In this document: positions 17,452-24,983 of the stretch, piece after piece | Position numbering within the stretch: the first letter of the stretch is position 1 | Layout of the letters: each line of letters begins with the position of its first letter | NCBI GenBank assembly: GCA_002371895.1 | Contig: DFHM01000007.1 | Span: 1 to 64,000, forward strand | DNA length: 64,000 bases | DNA from: Candidatus Saccharibacteria bacterium UBA3723 | GTDB lineage: Bacteria > Patescibacteriota > Saccharimonadia > Saccharimonadales > Saccharimonadaceae | Reading direction: 5' to 3' | The notes under the pieces: generated by a model | What the model saw: the letters and a program-made list of their open reading frames with translations, nothing else | Databases searched by the model: none | What the model was told of the DNA's origin: nothing | Program-made: the position numbers and the translations under genes

Positions 17452-18969
17452 ATGGATTTTATCCCAGTAATTATTGCGCTGGTTATTGGCGCAGGTGCAG
17501 GGGCTGGTGGGCTTTTTGCATACAACAAACACAACGAAAACGGCGGTAAAAACAAGGCCGACGACCTTGTCCGCAAGGCAAAACATGAGGCTTCTGAAAT
17601 TGTCTTGAACGCCAAAAAAGAAGCATCCGATATTAACGAAAAATCTCAGCGCGAAGAGGCAGAGCGTCGCAAAGAATGGAAGCGCACCGAAAATCGTCTC
17701 GCCGAACGCGAAACTTTGCTCGATACGAAGCTCGACCAAATCGATAAAAAGTCTGAGAATCTTCGCAAGCAGGAAAACGAGATCGAAGAGCTCAAAGATG
17801 AGGTTCGCGCCATTCGTACGAAGGCTCAGGAAAAGCTCGAAAAAATCGCTGGCCTAAGCAAAAATGATGCCAGAGACAAGCTCATGGCAATGACCGAGCG
17901 CGACATCAAACAGGATCTTTCTAATCTCGTAATCAAAGAGCAGAAGGCCTATAACGAGCATATCGATGATACCGCAGAGGCAATGTTGCTTACCGCAATG
18001 GAGCGTATGTCTTCCGAGGTTACTGCGGACCGCACCGTTACAAGTCTTAAACTTCCTGACGACGACATGAAGGGTCGCATCATTGGTAAAGAAGGTCGTA
18101 ATATTCAAGCTCTTCAGCACGCCACTGGCGTCGATGTTCTTGTTGACGATACTCCGGGCATGGTAGTTCTAAGTAGCTTTGACCCAATCCGTCGCCAAGT
18201 TGCCCGCTACGCACTCGAACGTCTCATGAAAGATGGTCGCATTAATCCATCCAGCATCGAAGACGCAGTTGCAAAAGCAGAACGCGAAATCGAGAAAGAA
18301 GTCGTTCGCGCAGGCGAAGATGCCGCTCGTGAGGTTGGCGTCATTGGTATCCCATCCGAAATTCTCCATCTTCTTGGTGAACTAAAATTCCGCACTAGCT
18401 ACGGTCAGAACGTCCTTTTGCATTCCATTGAAATGGCACACATGGCTGGCATGATTGCGGAAGAAATCGGCGCAGATGTACGCATTGCGAAGACCGCAAC
18501 CTTGCTCCATGATATGGGCAAGGCTGTCACTCACAAAATCGAGGGTAAGCACGCAGACATTGGTGCAGAGCTCGCAAAGAAATTCGGCATGGAAGATGCA
18601 GTCGTACATGCAATCGCCGCTCATCACGAGGACGTAGAGCCAACTACTCCAGAAGCAATTATCGTAAAAATCGTAGATGCTATTTCGGCTGCTCGTCCAG
18701 GCGCTCGCAATATCTCTGCTGAGAACTTCGCAGAACGCATGAAGGCACTTGAAAACGTCGCAACTAGCTTCCCGGGTATCGATAAAGCCTACGCCATTTC
18801 CGCAGGTCGCGAGATTCGCGTAATCGTCGAGCCAAAGCAGGTGGACGATCTTACTGCACTCAAACTTGCTCGCGACATTGCCGACAAGATTGAGGCTACA
18901 ATGCAATATCCTGGCGTTATCAAGGTGAACGTTATCCGCGAAACACGCGCCATCGAATACGCAAAATAA
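17452..18969 (+). CDS. rny: Ribonuclease Y
   Basis: 505 residues. Membrane-bound endoribonuclease that initiates mRNA decay. N-terminal membrane helix (about 3-23), long charged coiled coil (about 40-190), KH domain with RIIGKEGRNIQALQ, and HD domain with LLHDMGKA and HADIGAEL. Architecture and length match the family. GAGGAG lies about 6 nt upstream of ATG 17452. With RNase Y as the main decay enzyme the organism resembles Firmicutes in RNA turnover. Confidence 0.96.
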   Translation: MDFIPVIIALVIGAGAGAGGLFAYNKHNENGGKNKADDLVRKAKHEASEIVLNAKKEASDINEKSQREEAERRKEWKRTENRLAERETLLDTKLDQIDKKSENLRKQENEIEELKDEVRAIRTKAQEKLEKIAGLSKNDARDKLMAMTERDIKQDLSNLVIKEQKAYNEHIDDTAEAMLLTAMERMSSEVTADRTVTSLKLPDDDMKGRIIGKEGRNIQALQHATGVDVLVDDTPGMVVLSSFDPIRRQVARYALERLMKDGRINPSSIEDAVAKAEREIEKEVVRAGEDAAREVGVIGIPSEILHLLGELKFRTSYGQNVLLHSIEMAHMAGMIAEEIGADVRIAKTATLLHDMGKAVTHKIEGKHADIGAELAKKFGMEDAVVHAIAAHHEDVEPTTPEAIIVKIVDAISAARPGARNISAENFAERMKALENVATSFPGIDKAYAISAGREIRVIVEPKQVDDLTALKLARDIADKIEATMQYPGVIKVNVIRETRAIEYAK

Positions 18970-18982
18970 TTCGAATAACAAG

Positions 18983-19010
18983 GAGCGACTATCGAAAAAG
19001 TCGCTCTTTT
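18983..19010 (+). terminator. Terminator of RNase Y gene
   Basis: GAGCGACT/AGTCGCTC stem with an ATCGAAAA loop followed by TTTT. Confidence 0.85.
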
Positions 19011-19050
19011 TGTGTTTTTAAAAATAAAATGCTAATGTATAATAATAAAT

Positions 19051-20046
19051 ATGAGGCGGGAATCTGATACCCTTAAAGGGTTCACTATTATTGAGACGAT
19101 GCTATTTTTGGCGCTCACTGGTTTGATGCTAGTTGGTGCTATGGTCGGCATTGGTACTAACCTAACCCACAGCCGTTATCGTGATTCGGTAGAAGATATC
19201 GCCTTGATGATTCGCAATCAATACGACCAAGTAAGTCGCGTCCAAATCGAGAGGCGCACCGATACTGGTGTTTGCGAAGTAATTACTGGAAACAAAAGTT
19301 ATTCGATTAAAGAACAAGACCTAAACAAGGGTAGGGGTCGCAGCGACTGTGACGTCTACGGTGTTGCAATTATTTTTGGTCTCAATGACCCTACGCGCGG
19401 CGAGGGTAGGATAGTGCAGGTAAATAGCCTAATTGGCAAGGACGCCACCGCGCTAGAAAAGGAAATTCAGGCTGCGCATGCTACCGATGTGCTTCCTCCG
19501 GATCCAAAAGAAGAGATTGCCGGTATGACCGATCAGCAACTATTCAAAGAGCTAGGCATCAATAACGTCATCGAGCGCAATAATGTTTGCGAAGCGGTTA
19601 ATATTATCGACCGAAAGGTCTTAAACTGGGGCTCATACCTAGAAGACACCTACTCAGAAGAAGATGAGGGAACACATTATGCGAAGAAAGGCATAGTTCT
19701 AATTATTCGTTCACCTCGTGACGGCACTGTTCACACTTACACGTATAACTTCTCCAAAGATTCAAATAAAACAGTCGTAGATTATTCTAATTTGGGACAA
19801 GAACGTTGTCATACGGCCTTTATACAAAGCGTCGATATTAATGATGCCTTCAACCAAGTAGATGCTGAGGGCAACGAAAAAGAGATGCTATTCAATAACA
19901 CAAAAGATTTCCACCTTTGTATTAGTTCCGATGATGCACTTTCGACTTATGGTCGCCGCCGCATGCTCACAATTAAAGCAGATGGCCATAACTCTTCCGC
20001 TGTTTCTCTCGTAGACATGGAGTCGGAGGATAACATATGTCAGTAA
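19051..20046 (+). CDS. Pseudopilin-like protein 1 of pilin operon
   Basis: 331 residues. Class III prepilin signal: LKG then FTIIE with Glu at +5 and a hydrophobic helix (about 10-35). The globular part is large for a minor pilin and contains several Cys (VCEVITG, SDCDVYG, NNVCEAV). Leaderless: extended -10 TGTATAAT, hexamer TATAAT 19038-19043, seven bases before ATG 19051. First of four tightly linked genes (19051-23210), all with prepilin-like N-termini, suggesting minor pilins that prime or tip a type IV pilus. The following gene overlaps by 10 nt. Confidence 0.82.
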   Translation: MRRESDTLKGFTIIETMLFLALTGLMLVGAMVGIGTNLTHSRYRDSVEDIALMIRNQYDQVSRVQIERRTDTGVCEVITGNKSYSIKEQDLNKGRGRSDCDVYGVAIIFGLNDPTRGEGRIVQVNSLIGKDATALEKEIQAAHATDVLPPDPKEEIAGMTDQQLFKELGINNVIERNNVCEAVNIIDRKVLNWGSYLEDTYSEEDEGTHYAKKGIVLIIRSPRDGTVHTYTYNFSKDSNKTVVDYSNLGQERCHTAFIQSVDINDAFNQVDAEGNEKEMLFNNTKDFHLCISSDDALSTYGRRRMLTIKADGHNSSAVSLVDMESEDNICQ

Positions 20047-20873
20047 AACATGGCGATACGATTATCGAAGTAGTCTTTGCATTTATGGTTTTCGCGACCG
20101 TTTCCGTTGCGTCAATCGGTATTATGAATAGCGGTCTCAACCAAGCGCAGCGCTCACTCGAAGTTACCATGGCCCGTAATGAAATCGATGCCCAGGCAGA
20201 AGCGATTCGTTTTATCCATAACAATTTCTCCGCAGAGCGCGAATTTAGAGAAGACGAAAAACAGTTTACTGCACTCTGGAACAGAATTACCGGCCAGCAC
20301 GCAATCCAGCCGAGCAAGCTCAAAAACAACAATGTTTTTAGAGATGTTAACAACTACGAAACCTGTGAAGCTGCATATCAAGCGCAGGTCTATGATATAG
20401 CCCGCATTAACAATGATGTTGCTCCATATGTTATTAATCCACGCCTATTGCAGCCGCGTAGCATAGCTAGCACTAACCAGGAATACAACGAGCTACTCGC
20501 CAAAATGATCATTAATCGTAATGCTACAAGCTCGGTTGATGGCAATAGGGCAAAGGTCATGAGGCCTACCAGCCTCTATCCTCGTCTAACATACACTACG
20601 CTCATGTTTAGCCGCGACCTTACCGATGGTGCAGGCGAAAGCCGCGGAACCACCAATGAAGATACATTGGCAGAATCAAAGATATTCCGTGAGGTTTATT
20701 CCGCAGAGGGCATTTGGGTATTCACCGTACAGGGAGAAAAAACCGGCGCCATTACTGGTAGGCCTCAATATTACGATTTCTATATTCGTACTTGTTGGCA
20801 ATCCGTCGGCGCAAAAGCCCCATCGACAGTTAATACTATCGTTAGGTTATACAATCCGGAGGTAATAGACTAA
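20037..20873 (+). CDS. Pseudopilin-like protein 2
   Basis: 278 residues. N-terminus SVKHG then DTIIE: Gly at -1 and Glu at +5 are kept, but +1 is Asp rather than the usual Phe/Met. Hydrophobic helix to about residue 33. The rest is not recognised. Overlaps genes on both sides and is part of the four-gene pilin operon. Confidence 0.75.
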   Translation: MSVKHGDTIIEVVFAFMVFATVSVASIGIMNSGLNQAQRSLEVTMARNEIDAQAEAIRFIHNNFSAEREFREDEKQFTALWNRITGQHAIQPSKLKNNNVFRDVNNYETCEAAYQAQVYDIARINNDVAPYVINPRLLQPRSIASTNQEYNELLAKMIINRNATSSVDGNRAKVMRPTSLYPRLTYTTLMFSRDLTDGAGESRGTTNEDTLAESKIFREVYSAEGIWVFTVQGEKTGAITGRPQYYDFYIRTCWQSVGAKAPSTVNTIVRLYNPEVID

Positions 20874-21733
20874 TGAAGGCGAAAAAAGGCTTTACGCTCG
20901 TAGAACTTTCGATGAGCATCATCTTTATTTCGGTGCTTTTAATTGGTATTGCATCCCTAGTTATTCATATGACCTCTATGTATCAAAAAGGCTTAACACT
21001 TCGCGCGATTAATGCTTCCGGGCAGCAAATCATCGAGGATATTACCCGTGCCGTGAATGGGGCTTCTTATGTTGTTGATGTAAGTAAGGCCGACGCTAAC
21101 GGTGATGGTTATATCGATGACGCGGAAAACAAAGAGGCTGTCAAAACCTACTTCTACGAATCTAAAGCGGGCGACGAACAGAAATACGGAGCCTTATGTA
21201 TTAGCGACTATACCTATATTTGGAATGCAAGAATCTCACTCTACAATCAAATTAATGGCAAGATGGACGAGGATCCAGTCAATGGTGTTTGGATCAGCAA
21301 TGATGGCGGCGATAGTTATCAAAGATATCGTTTTGCCCGTATACCAGATCCTGCACACGTACAGTGCGACGCGAGCATAGAGGGCTCTTTGGCTAATAAA
21401 GGCGGCGACGAGAGAGTTGAAATAATCATCGATACCGTCACTGAGCCAGTTGAGCTGATTGAAAAAGATGAAATCGATTTAGCTATTTATCACTTTACCG
21501 TTACTCCAGCCACGCAGAGCGTCGCTACTAAGCAGGCTTTCTTGTCGGCTTCATTCATCGTGGCTACTCTAAGAGGTGGCGTCAACATTATGGCAAACGG
21601 TGATTATTGTATGGGCGACATGGCTTATAGTGGCGTAGAGAGCGATTTCAGTCGTGAAGATTTCAACTATTGTGCGGTAAATAAATTTAATTTCTCCATG
21701 CGTACCGGTGGTAATGCAAACAGGAAAGGATAA
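20873..21733 (+). CDS. Pseudopilin-like protein 3 (PilW-like)
   Basis: 286 residues. KKG then FTLVE with Glu at +5, hydrophobic helix to about residue 30, then an extended domain with a DANGDGYIDD loop (about 65-75) that resembles a Ca-binding motif. ATG 20873 overlaps the previous stop (TAATG). Probably a minor pilin of the PilW/PilV kind; assignment by position and N-terminus only. Confidence 0.78.
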   Translation: MKAKKGFTLVELSMSIIFISVLLIGIASLVIHMTSMYQKGLTLRAINASGQQIIEDITRAVNGASYVVDVSKADANGDGYIDDAENKEAVKTYFYESKAGDEQKYGALCISDYTYIWNARISLYNQINGKMDEDPVNGVWISNDGGDSYQRYRFARIPDPAHVQCDASIEGSLANKGGDERVEIIIDTVTEPVELIEKDEIDLAIYHFTVTPATQSVATKQAFLSASFIVATLRGGVNIMANGDYCMGDMAYSGVESDFSREDFNYCAVNKFNFSMRTGGNANRKG

Positions 21734-21737
21734 AAGA

Positions 21738-23210
21738 GTGAAACTACTACAAAAAACGCGCAAGGGCGCAACCTCAATGATCGTGATTATCTTCTTCACG
21801 TTACTCGCTGGTATTTTGGTCCTAAGCTTCGTAAGCATCATGGTAATGAATATTAGCGAATCTACGAACTTCAACCTTTCTCAGTCGGCATACGATTCCG
21901 CCCTTGCGGGTATCGAGGATGCAAAAGTTATGCTTCTCGAATACAACACTTGTACTGCACGCGGCGATACTACGAGTAGCCAGTGCAAGAAGGTAGTAGA
22001 AGAAGTTAACCGCTCTGATTCTAATGAGGACTGCGACCTGGTCAGAAAAGCCCTTAACCGCGCCACGGGTGACAATGAAACTCTTATTCGGTCCGATAAT
22101 ACTAGTATTAATAATGGTGCAGACTCGAACTTGGATATGGCATATACCTGTGTCAAAGTAGCACTCGATGTAGAAGATTATCTTGGCACAATCAAAGAAG
22201 ACTCCGACATGAAGGTAATTCCACTTCGTACGCACGTTGTCAATAAGGATGAAGTTGAAACTTCTGGCGCAAACACAATTAAGCTCCAATGGTATTCTTC
22301 TAGCGACTATGAAGAACTACAGAATGTTTATGGCACAAATCCATTTACGACTTTTAGCGAAATTAGAAATTATTCCAAGAAGTTCGCAACCAACAAAGTT
22401 AAGACTATCGATAACGCTCATAACCAATTCTATAAGACTGCTTCGGTCCCTCCTGTAATTAGTGTCGGCCTCATTCAGACCAACAAGAACTTCTATCTAG
22501 AAGACCTATATACGAATAGCAATAACCGTTCTGACAGAGGCCGCCTCACGCTTCGCCCAATCCTGAGTACTGAGACCGATCCAGCAAAGAACTTTACCAA
22601 GATTGACAATATCGTGAATGGCAACAGCAACGATGTAGGCTTCGCCGCATCTGTTGTGAGCGGTATTACTATTCCGAAGAATAGTTCTAATGGTACATAC
22701 TATGGCAACAATTACACCGTAAATAGCCCAATTGATACAAAATGTATGAAACCAGATAATATTCAGAACTCAACCTATGCATGTACCGCATATATTAGGC
22801 TTCCAGATCCATATTGGGGCGGTGGCGCAAGTGACGTTACGCGCTTCTTGACGCTATCTGCACCATATTCCTCGCCAGATATTTCATTTAGCGTCACAAT
22901 GCTTTCATGTAATAACTCCTTCTGGACGGGCGCCGATGATGCGAAGTGCGAAACCGTAGACTTCGTAGGTGTCCAGTCGAAAGTTGATGCGACCGGTCGC
23001 GCAAATGACGTCTTCCGCCGCATTGATGCACGCGTAGAGCTCGTCGATACTGGTTTCCCATTCCCGAAGTATTCAATTGGGCTTTATGGCGACGATAGTG
23101 TTCTTCATAAGGATTACGAAGTTACTAGGAACTGTTGGAACATTGATAACGGTTCCGTAAAGACCTGCTACAACATGCAGCCAGTGAGTAACCCAGGATT
23201 TGTAGACTAA
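21738..23210 (+). CDS. PilX-like minor pilin protein
   Basis: 490 residues from GTG 21738, preceded by AAAGGA about 8 nt upstream. The frame opens at ATG 21708, but that start lacks a ribosome site and lies inside the previous gene. The N-terminus RKG-ATSMI keeps Gly at -1 but has no Glu at +5, a feature of PilX/PilK-type proteins. Long hydrophobic helix, then ISESTNFNLSQSAYDSALAGIEDAKVML typical of PilX N-termini. The large C-terminal region has about ten Cys and may form disulfides outside the cell. Last gene of the operon, followed by a terminator. Confidence 0.78.
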   Translation: MKLLQKTRKGATSMIVIIFFTLLAGILVLSFVSIMVMNISESTNFNLSQSAYDSALAGIEDAKVMLLEYNTCTARGDTTSSQCKKVVEEVNRSDSNEDCDLVRKALNRATGDNETLIRSDNTSINNGADSNLDMAYTCVKVALDVEDYLGTIKEDSDMKVIPLRTHVVNKDEVETSGANTIKLQWYSSSDYEELQNVYGTNPFTTFSEIRNYSKKFATNKVKTIDNAHNQFYKTASVPPVISVGLIQTNKNFYLEDLYTNSNNRSDRGRLTLRPILSTETDPAKNFTKIDNIVNGNSNDVGFAASVVSGITIPKNSSNGTYYGNNYTVNSPIDTKCMKPDNIQNSTYACTAYIRLPDPYWGGGASDVTRFLTLSAPYSSPDISFSVTMLSCNNSFWTGADDAKCETVDFVGVQSKVDATGRANDVFRRIDARVELVDTGFPFPKYSIGLYGDDSVLHKDYEVTRNCWNIDNGSVKTCYNMQPVSNPGFVD

Positions 23211-23213
23211 AAA

Positions 23214-23240
23214 ATAAACACCCCGCAAAGGGGTGTTTTT
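23214..23240. terminator. Bidirectional terminator after pilin operon
   Basis: AAACACCCC/GGGGTGTTT stem with a GCAAA loop and flanking A and T runs; also lies at the 3' side of tRNA-Leu on the other strand. Confidence 0.85.
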
Positions 23241-23250
23241 TGTGCTTTCT

Positions 23251-23337
23251 TGGTGCCCGCGACTGGAGTTGAACCAGCACGTCCGTGAAGACACTAGCAC
23301 CTGAAGCTAGCGCGTCTGCCAATTCCGCCACGCGGGC
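23251..23337 (-). tRNA. tRNA-Leu (CAG)
   Basis: 87 nt with long variable arm and encoded CCA (23251-23253). Acceptor GCCCGCG/CGCGGGC, anticodon CAG in loop TTCAGGT. -10 TAAAAT (23351 to 23346) ends 8 nt upstream of the mature 5' end. Confidence 0.93.
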
Positions 23338-23385
23338 ATGGCTATATTTTATCACGTAAACAGATAGCAGTGATACAATAAAGAT

Positions 23386-23814
23386 ATGTCACATTATTAT
23401 ACGGATGGTAGCGCAAGTCCAAATCCTGGCCCAGGTGGGTATGCCGTGATTCTTGATGGCGCTCCAGTCGCCCTTGGGCGCGAAAAAAATTCCACTAACA
23501 TCCGCATGGAGGCGCATGCCCTAATTGCGGCATACAAAATCGCACAACCGGGCGACAAAATCTCGACAGACAGCGAATTCTGGATAAATGTTGTTACGAA
23601 ATGGGCTGCTGGATGGAAGAGAAATGGCTGGAAAAAGAAAACGGGGCAGATCGCCAACCTAGAATTAGTGCAAGAGCTATACGATCTCTACTGCAGTAAA
23701 CCAGATGTAACCCTAGAATGGACGCGTGGTCACGTCGGCACAGACGGGAACGAGGCCGCCGATGAATGGGCAAATAAGGCGCGCGAAGGCGCTACTCTAG
23801 AAGGAGAGGCATGA
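23386..23814 (+). CDS. rnhA: Ribonuclease HI
   Basis: 142 residues. Degrades the RNA strand of RNA-DNA hybrids. Catalytic set visible: Asp in YTDGSASPNPGPGG, Glu in RMEAHALI, Asp in STDSEF, His in RGHVG and the final Asp in EAADEWA. It keeps the basic WAAGWKRNGWKKK handle of type HI. Leaderless: TACAAT 23374-23379, ATG 23386, no Shine-Dalgarno. ATGA overlap with the next gene. Confidence 0.95.
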   Translation: MSHYYTDGSASPNPGPGGYAVILDGAPVALGREKNSTNIRMEAHALIAAYKIAQPGDKISTDSEFWINVVTKWAAGWKRNGWKKKTGQIANLELVQELYDLYCSKPDVTLEWTRGHVGTDGNEAADEWANKAREGATLEGEA

Positions 23815-24380
23815 AAAAATCTATCGTAAAAGTCAAACTAAACAGTCGCGCAGATTTTATTGAGACTCTCGACGAAATTAATTTTCATTTCACGGAGCCT
23901 TATTGGCAGCACGATCGTATCTTTGTGCCAAAGAATTACTCTCGCGACAAATCTCTCCCACGCTTATCTTTACGCACAATCGTCAAAGATCCAAACAAAG
24001 ATGCAACTTATGCGCTCGTACTGCGCCGCCACTTTGATGATAAGAAGATCGACATTATTAACTCTGTAATCGTCAAAGATTACACTGAAGCCGCTCATAT
24101 CGTTTACCAGTTAGGTTACGAGCTAAGAGCAGAGGTTAGTCGTCGTCGCGAAGAGCTCGACATGGGCAATACAATCAAAATCTATATCGACAAAATCGAC
24201 AGTTTGCCTGGCTATTATTCCAAGATTGAATCCGATTTGAGCGAAAATGACGATTCGATTGCTGCTCGCGAAGACCTGATTGAGACGTTCAAAGTCCTAG
24301 GCGTAAAACGTGTCACTCCAATCGATCAAACTTATGGTGAATTATTAGATTCATCGCTTCACGATACGATTACCGGATAA
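23811..24380 (+). CDS. CYTH-like domain protein (class IV cyclase / triphosphatase fold)
   Basis: 189 residues. The VKVKLNS start (in place of ExExK), LRTIVKD, ALVLRRHFDDKKID, the ELRAEVSRRREEL segment and IKIYIDKIDSLPGYYSKIE follow the pattern of CYTH tunnel enzymes such as CyaB adenylate cyclase and thiamine triphosphatase. The first Glu pair is replaced by Val/Lys, so activity is doubtful. Coupled to rnhA by ATGA. The call is by resemblance; substrate unknown. Confidence 0.6.
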   Translation: MKKSIVKVKLNSRADFIETLDEINFHFTEPYWQHDRIFVPKNYSRDKSLPRLSLRTIVKDPNKDATYALVLRRHFDDKKIDIINSVIVKDYTEAAHIVYQLGYELRAEVSRRREELDMGNTIKIYIDKIDSLPGYYSKIESDLSENDDSIAAREDLIETFKVLGVKRVTPIDQTYGELLDSSLHDTITG

Positions 24381-24381
24381 C

Positions 24382-24412
24382 AAAAAATCTCCCCGCTGAG
24401 GGGAGATTTTTA
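24382..24412. terminator. Bidirectional terminator
   Basis: AAAAAATCTCCCC/GGGGAGATTTTT stem with GCTGA loop between the CYTH-like gene and rpsT. Confidence 0.87.
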
Positions 24413-24426
24413 AAAAGCGATATTTT

Positions 24427-24825
24427 TTATTTTTCTGCCTTCTTAGCAGTGGTCTTCTTTGCAGCTGGTTTCTTTGCTGCTGGCTTCTTTGCAGCGGTTG
24501 CCTTGGTTGCAGTCTTCTTTGCAGCTGGTTTTTCGGTCTTTGCGGCAGCCTTTGGAGCAGCTTTCTTTGCTGCTGCAAGCTTTACGCTCTTTGCTTTTGC
24601 GAATGCAGCAAGCTTAGCTTTGCGGCGGCTAGCGGTATTTTTCTTCATGAGGCCTTTCTTTACGGCCTTGTCATACTCGGACTGAACAATTGCCATCTTT
24701 TCTGCGGTTGGATTAGCGCGGAAATCCTTCAATACGCTGCGGATGGTCTTCTTAATTTGCTGGTTGTTGCTACGGCGCTTTTCTGCTTGGCGCGCAGCCT
24801 TCTTTGCGGATTTAATAATCGGCAT
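24427..24825 (-). CDS. rpsT: 30S ribosomal protein S20 with Lys/Ala-rich C-terminal extension
   Basis: 132 residues; normal S20 is about 85-90. Residues 1-82 are a standard S20 (MPIIKSAKKAARQAEKRR..., KKGLMKKNTASRRKAKL). Residues 83-132 are almost only Ala, Lys, Pro and Thr in AAKKP-type repeats, like histone H1 or bacterial H1-like tails. Start ATG 24825 with AAGGAAAG about 8 nt upstream; promoter TTTACA (24895 to 24890), 17-bp spacer, TATAAT (24872 to 24867), leader about 35 nt. The tail may bind rRNA or DNA. Confidence 0.95.
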   Translation of the reverse strand: MPIIKSAKKAARQAEKRRSNNQQIKKTIRSVLKDFRANPTAEKMAIVQSEYDKAVKKGLMKKNTASRRKAKLAAFAKAKSVKLAAAKKAAPKAAAKTEKPAAKKTATKATAAKKPAAKKPAAKKTTAKKAEK

Positions 24826-24866
24826 TTAAATATCTTTCCTTAAATTATTATTTTCAATTGATACAT

Positions 24867-24895
24867 ATTATATTCTAAAAACCGCAAAATGTAAA
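24867..24895 (-). promoter_or_regulatory. Sigma-70-type promoter of rpsT
   Basis: -35 TTTACA and -10 TATAAT on the minus strand with a 17-bp spacer. Confidence 0.7.
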
Positions 24896-24914
24896 GTGTC
24901 CATATGATAAGGCC

Positions 24915-24943
24915 TTGCATTTTAAAAAAGATTATGCTAAATT
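24915..24943 (+). promoter_or_regulatory. Promoter of the DHH-like gene
   Basis: TTGCAT (24915-24920), 17-bp spacer, TAAATT (24938-24943), about 34 nt before the chosen start. Confidence 0.55.
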
Positions 24944-24983
24944 GAATCTATATAAGGTCAAAAATAAACAAGAAAAACAAAAA

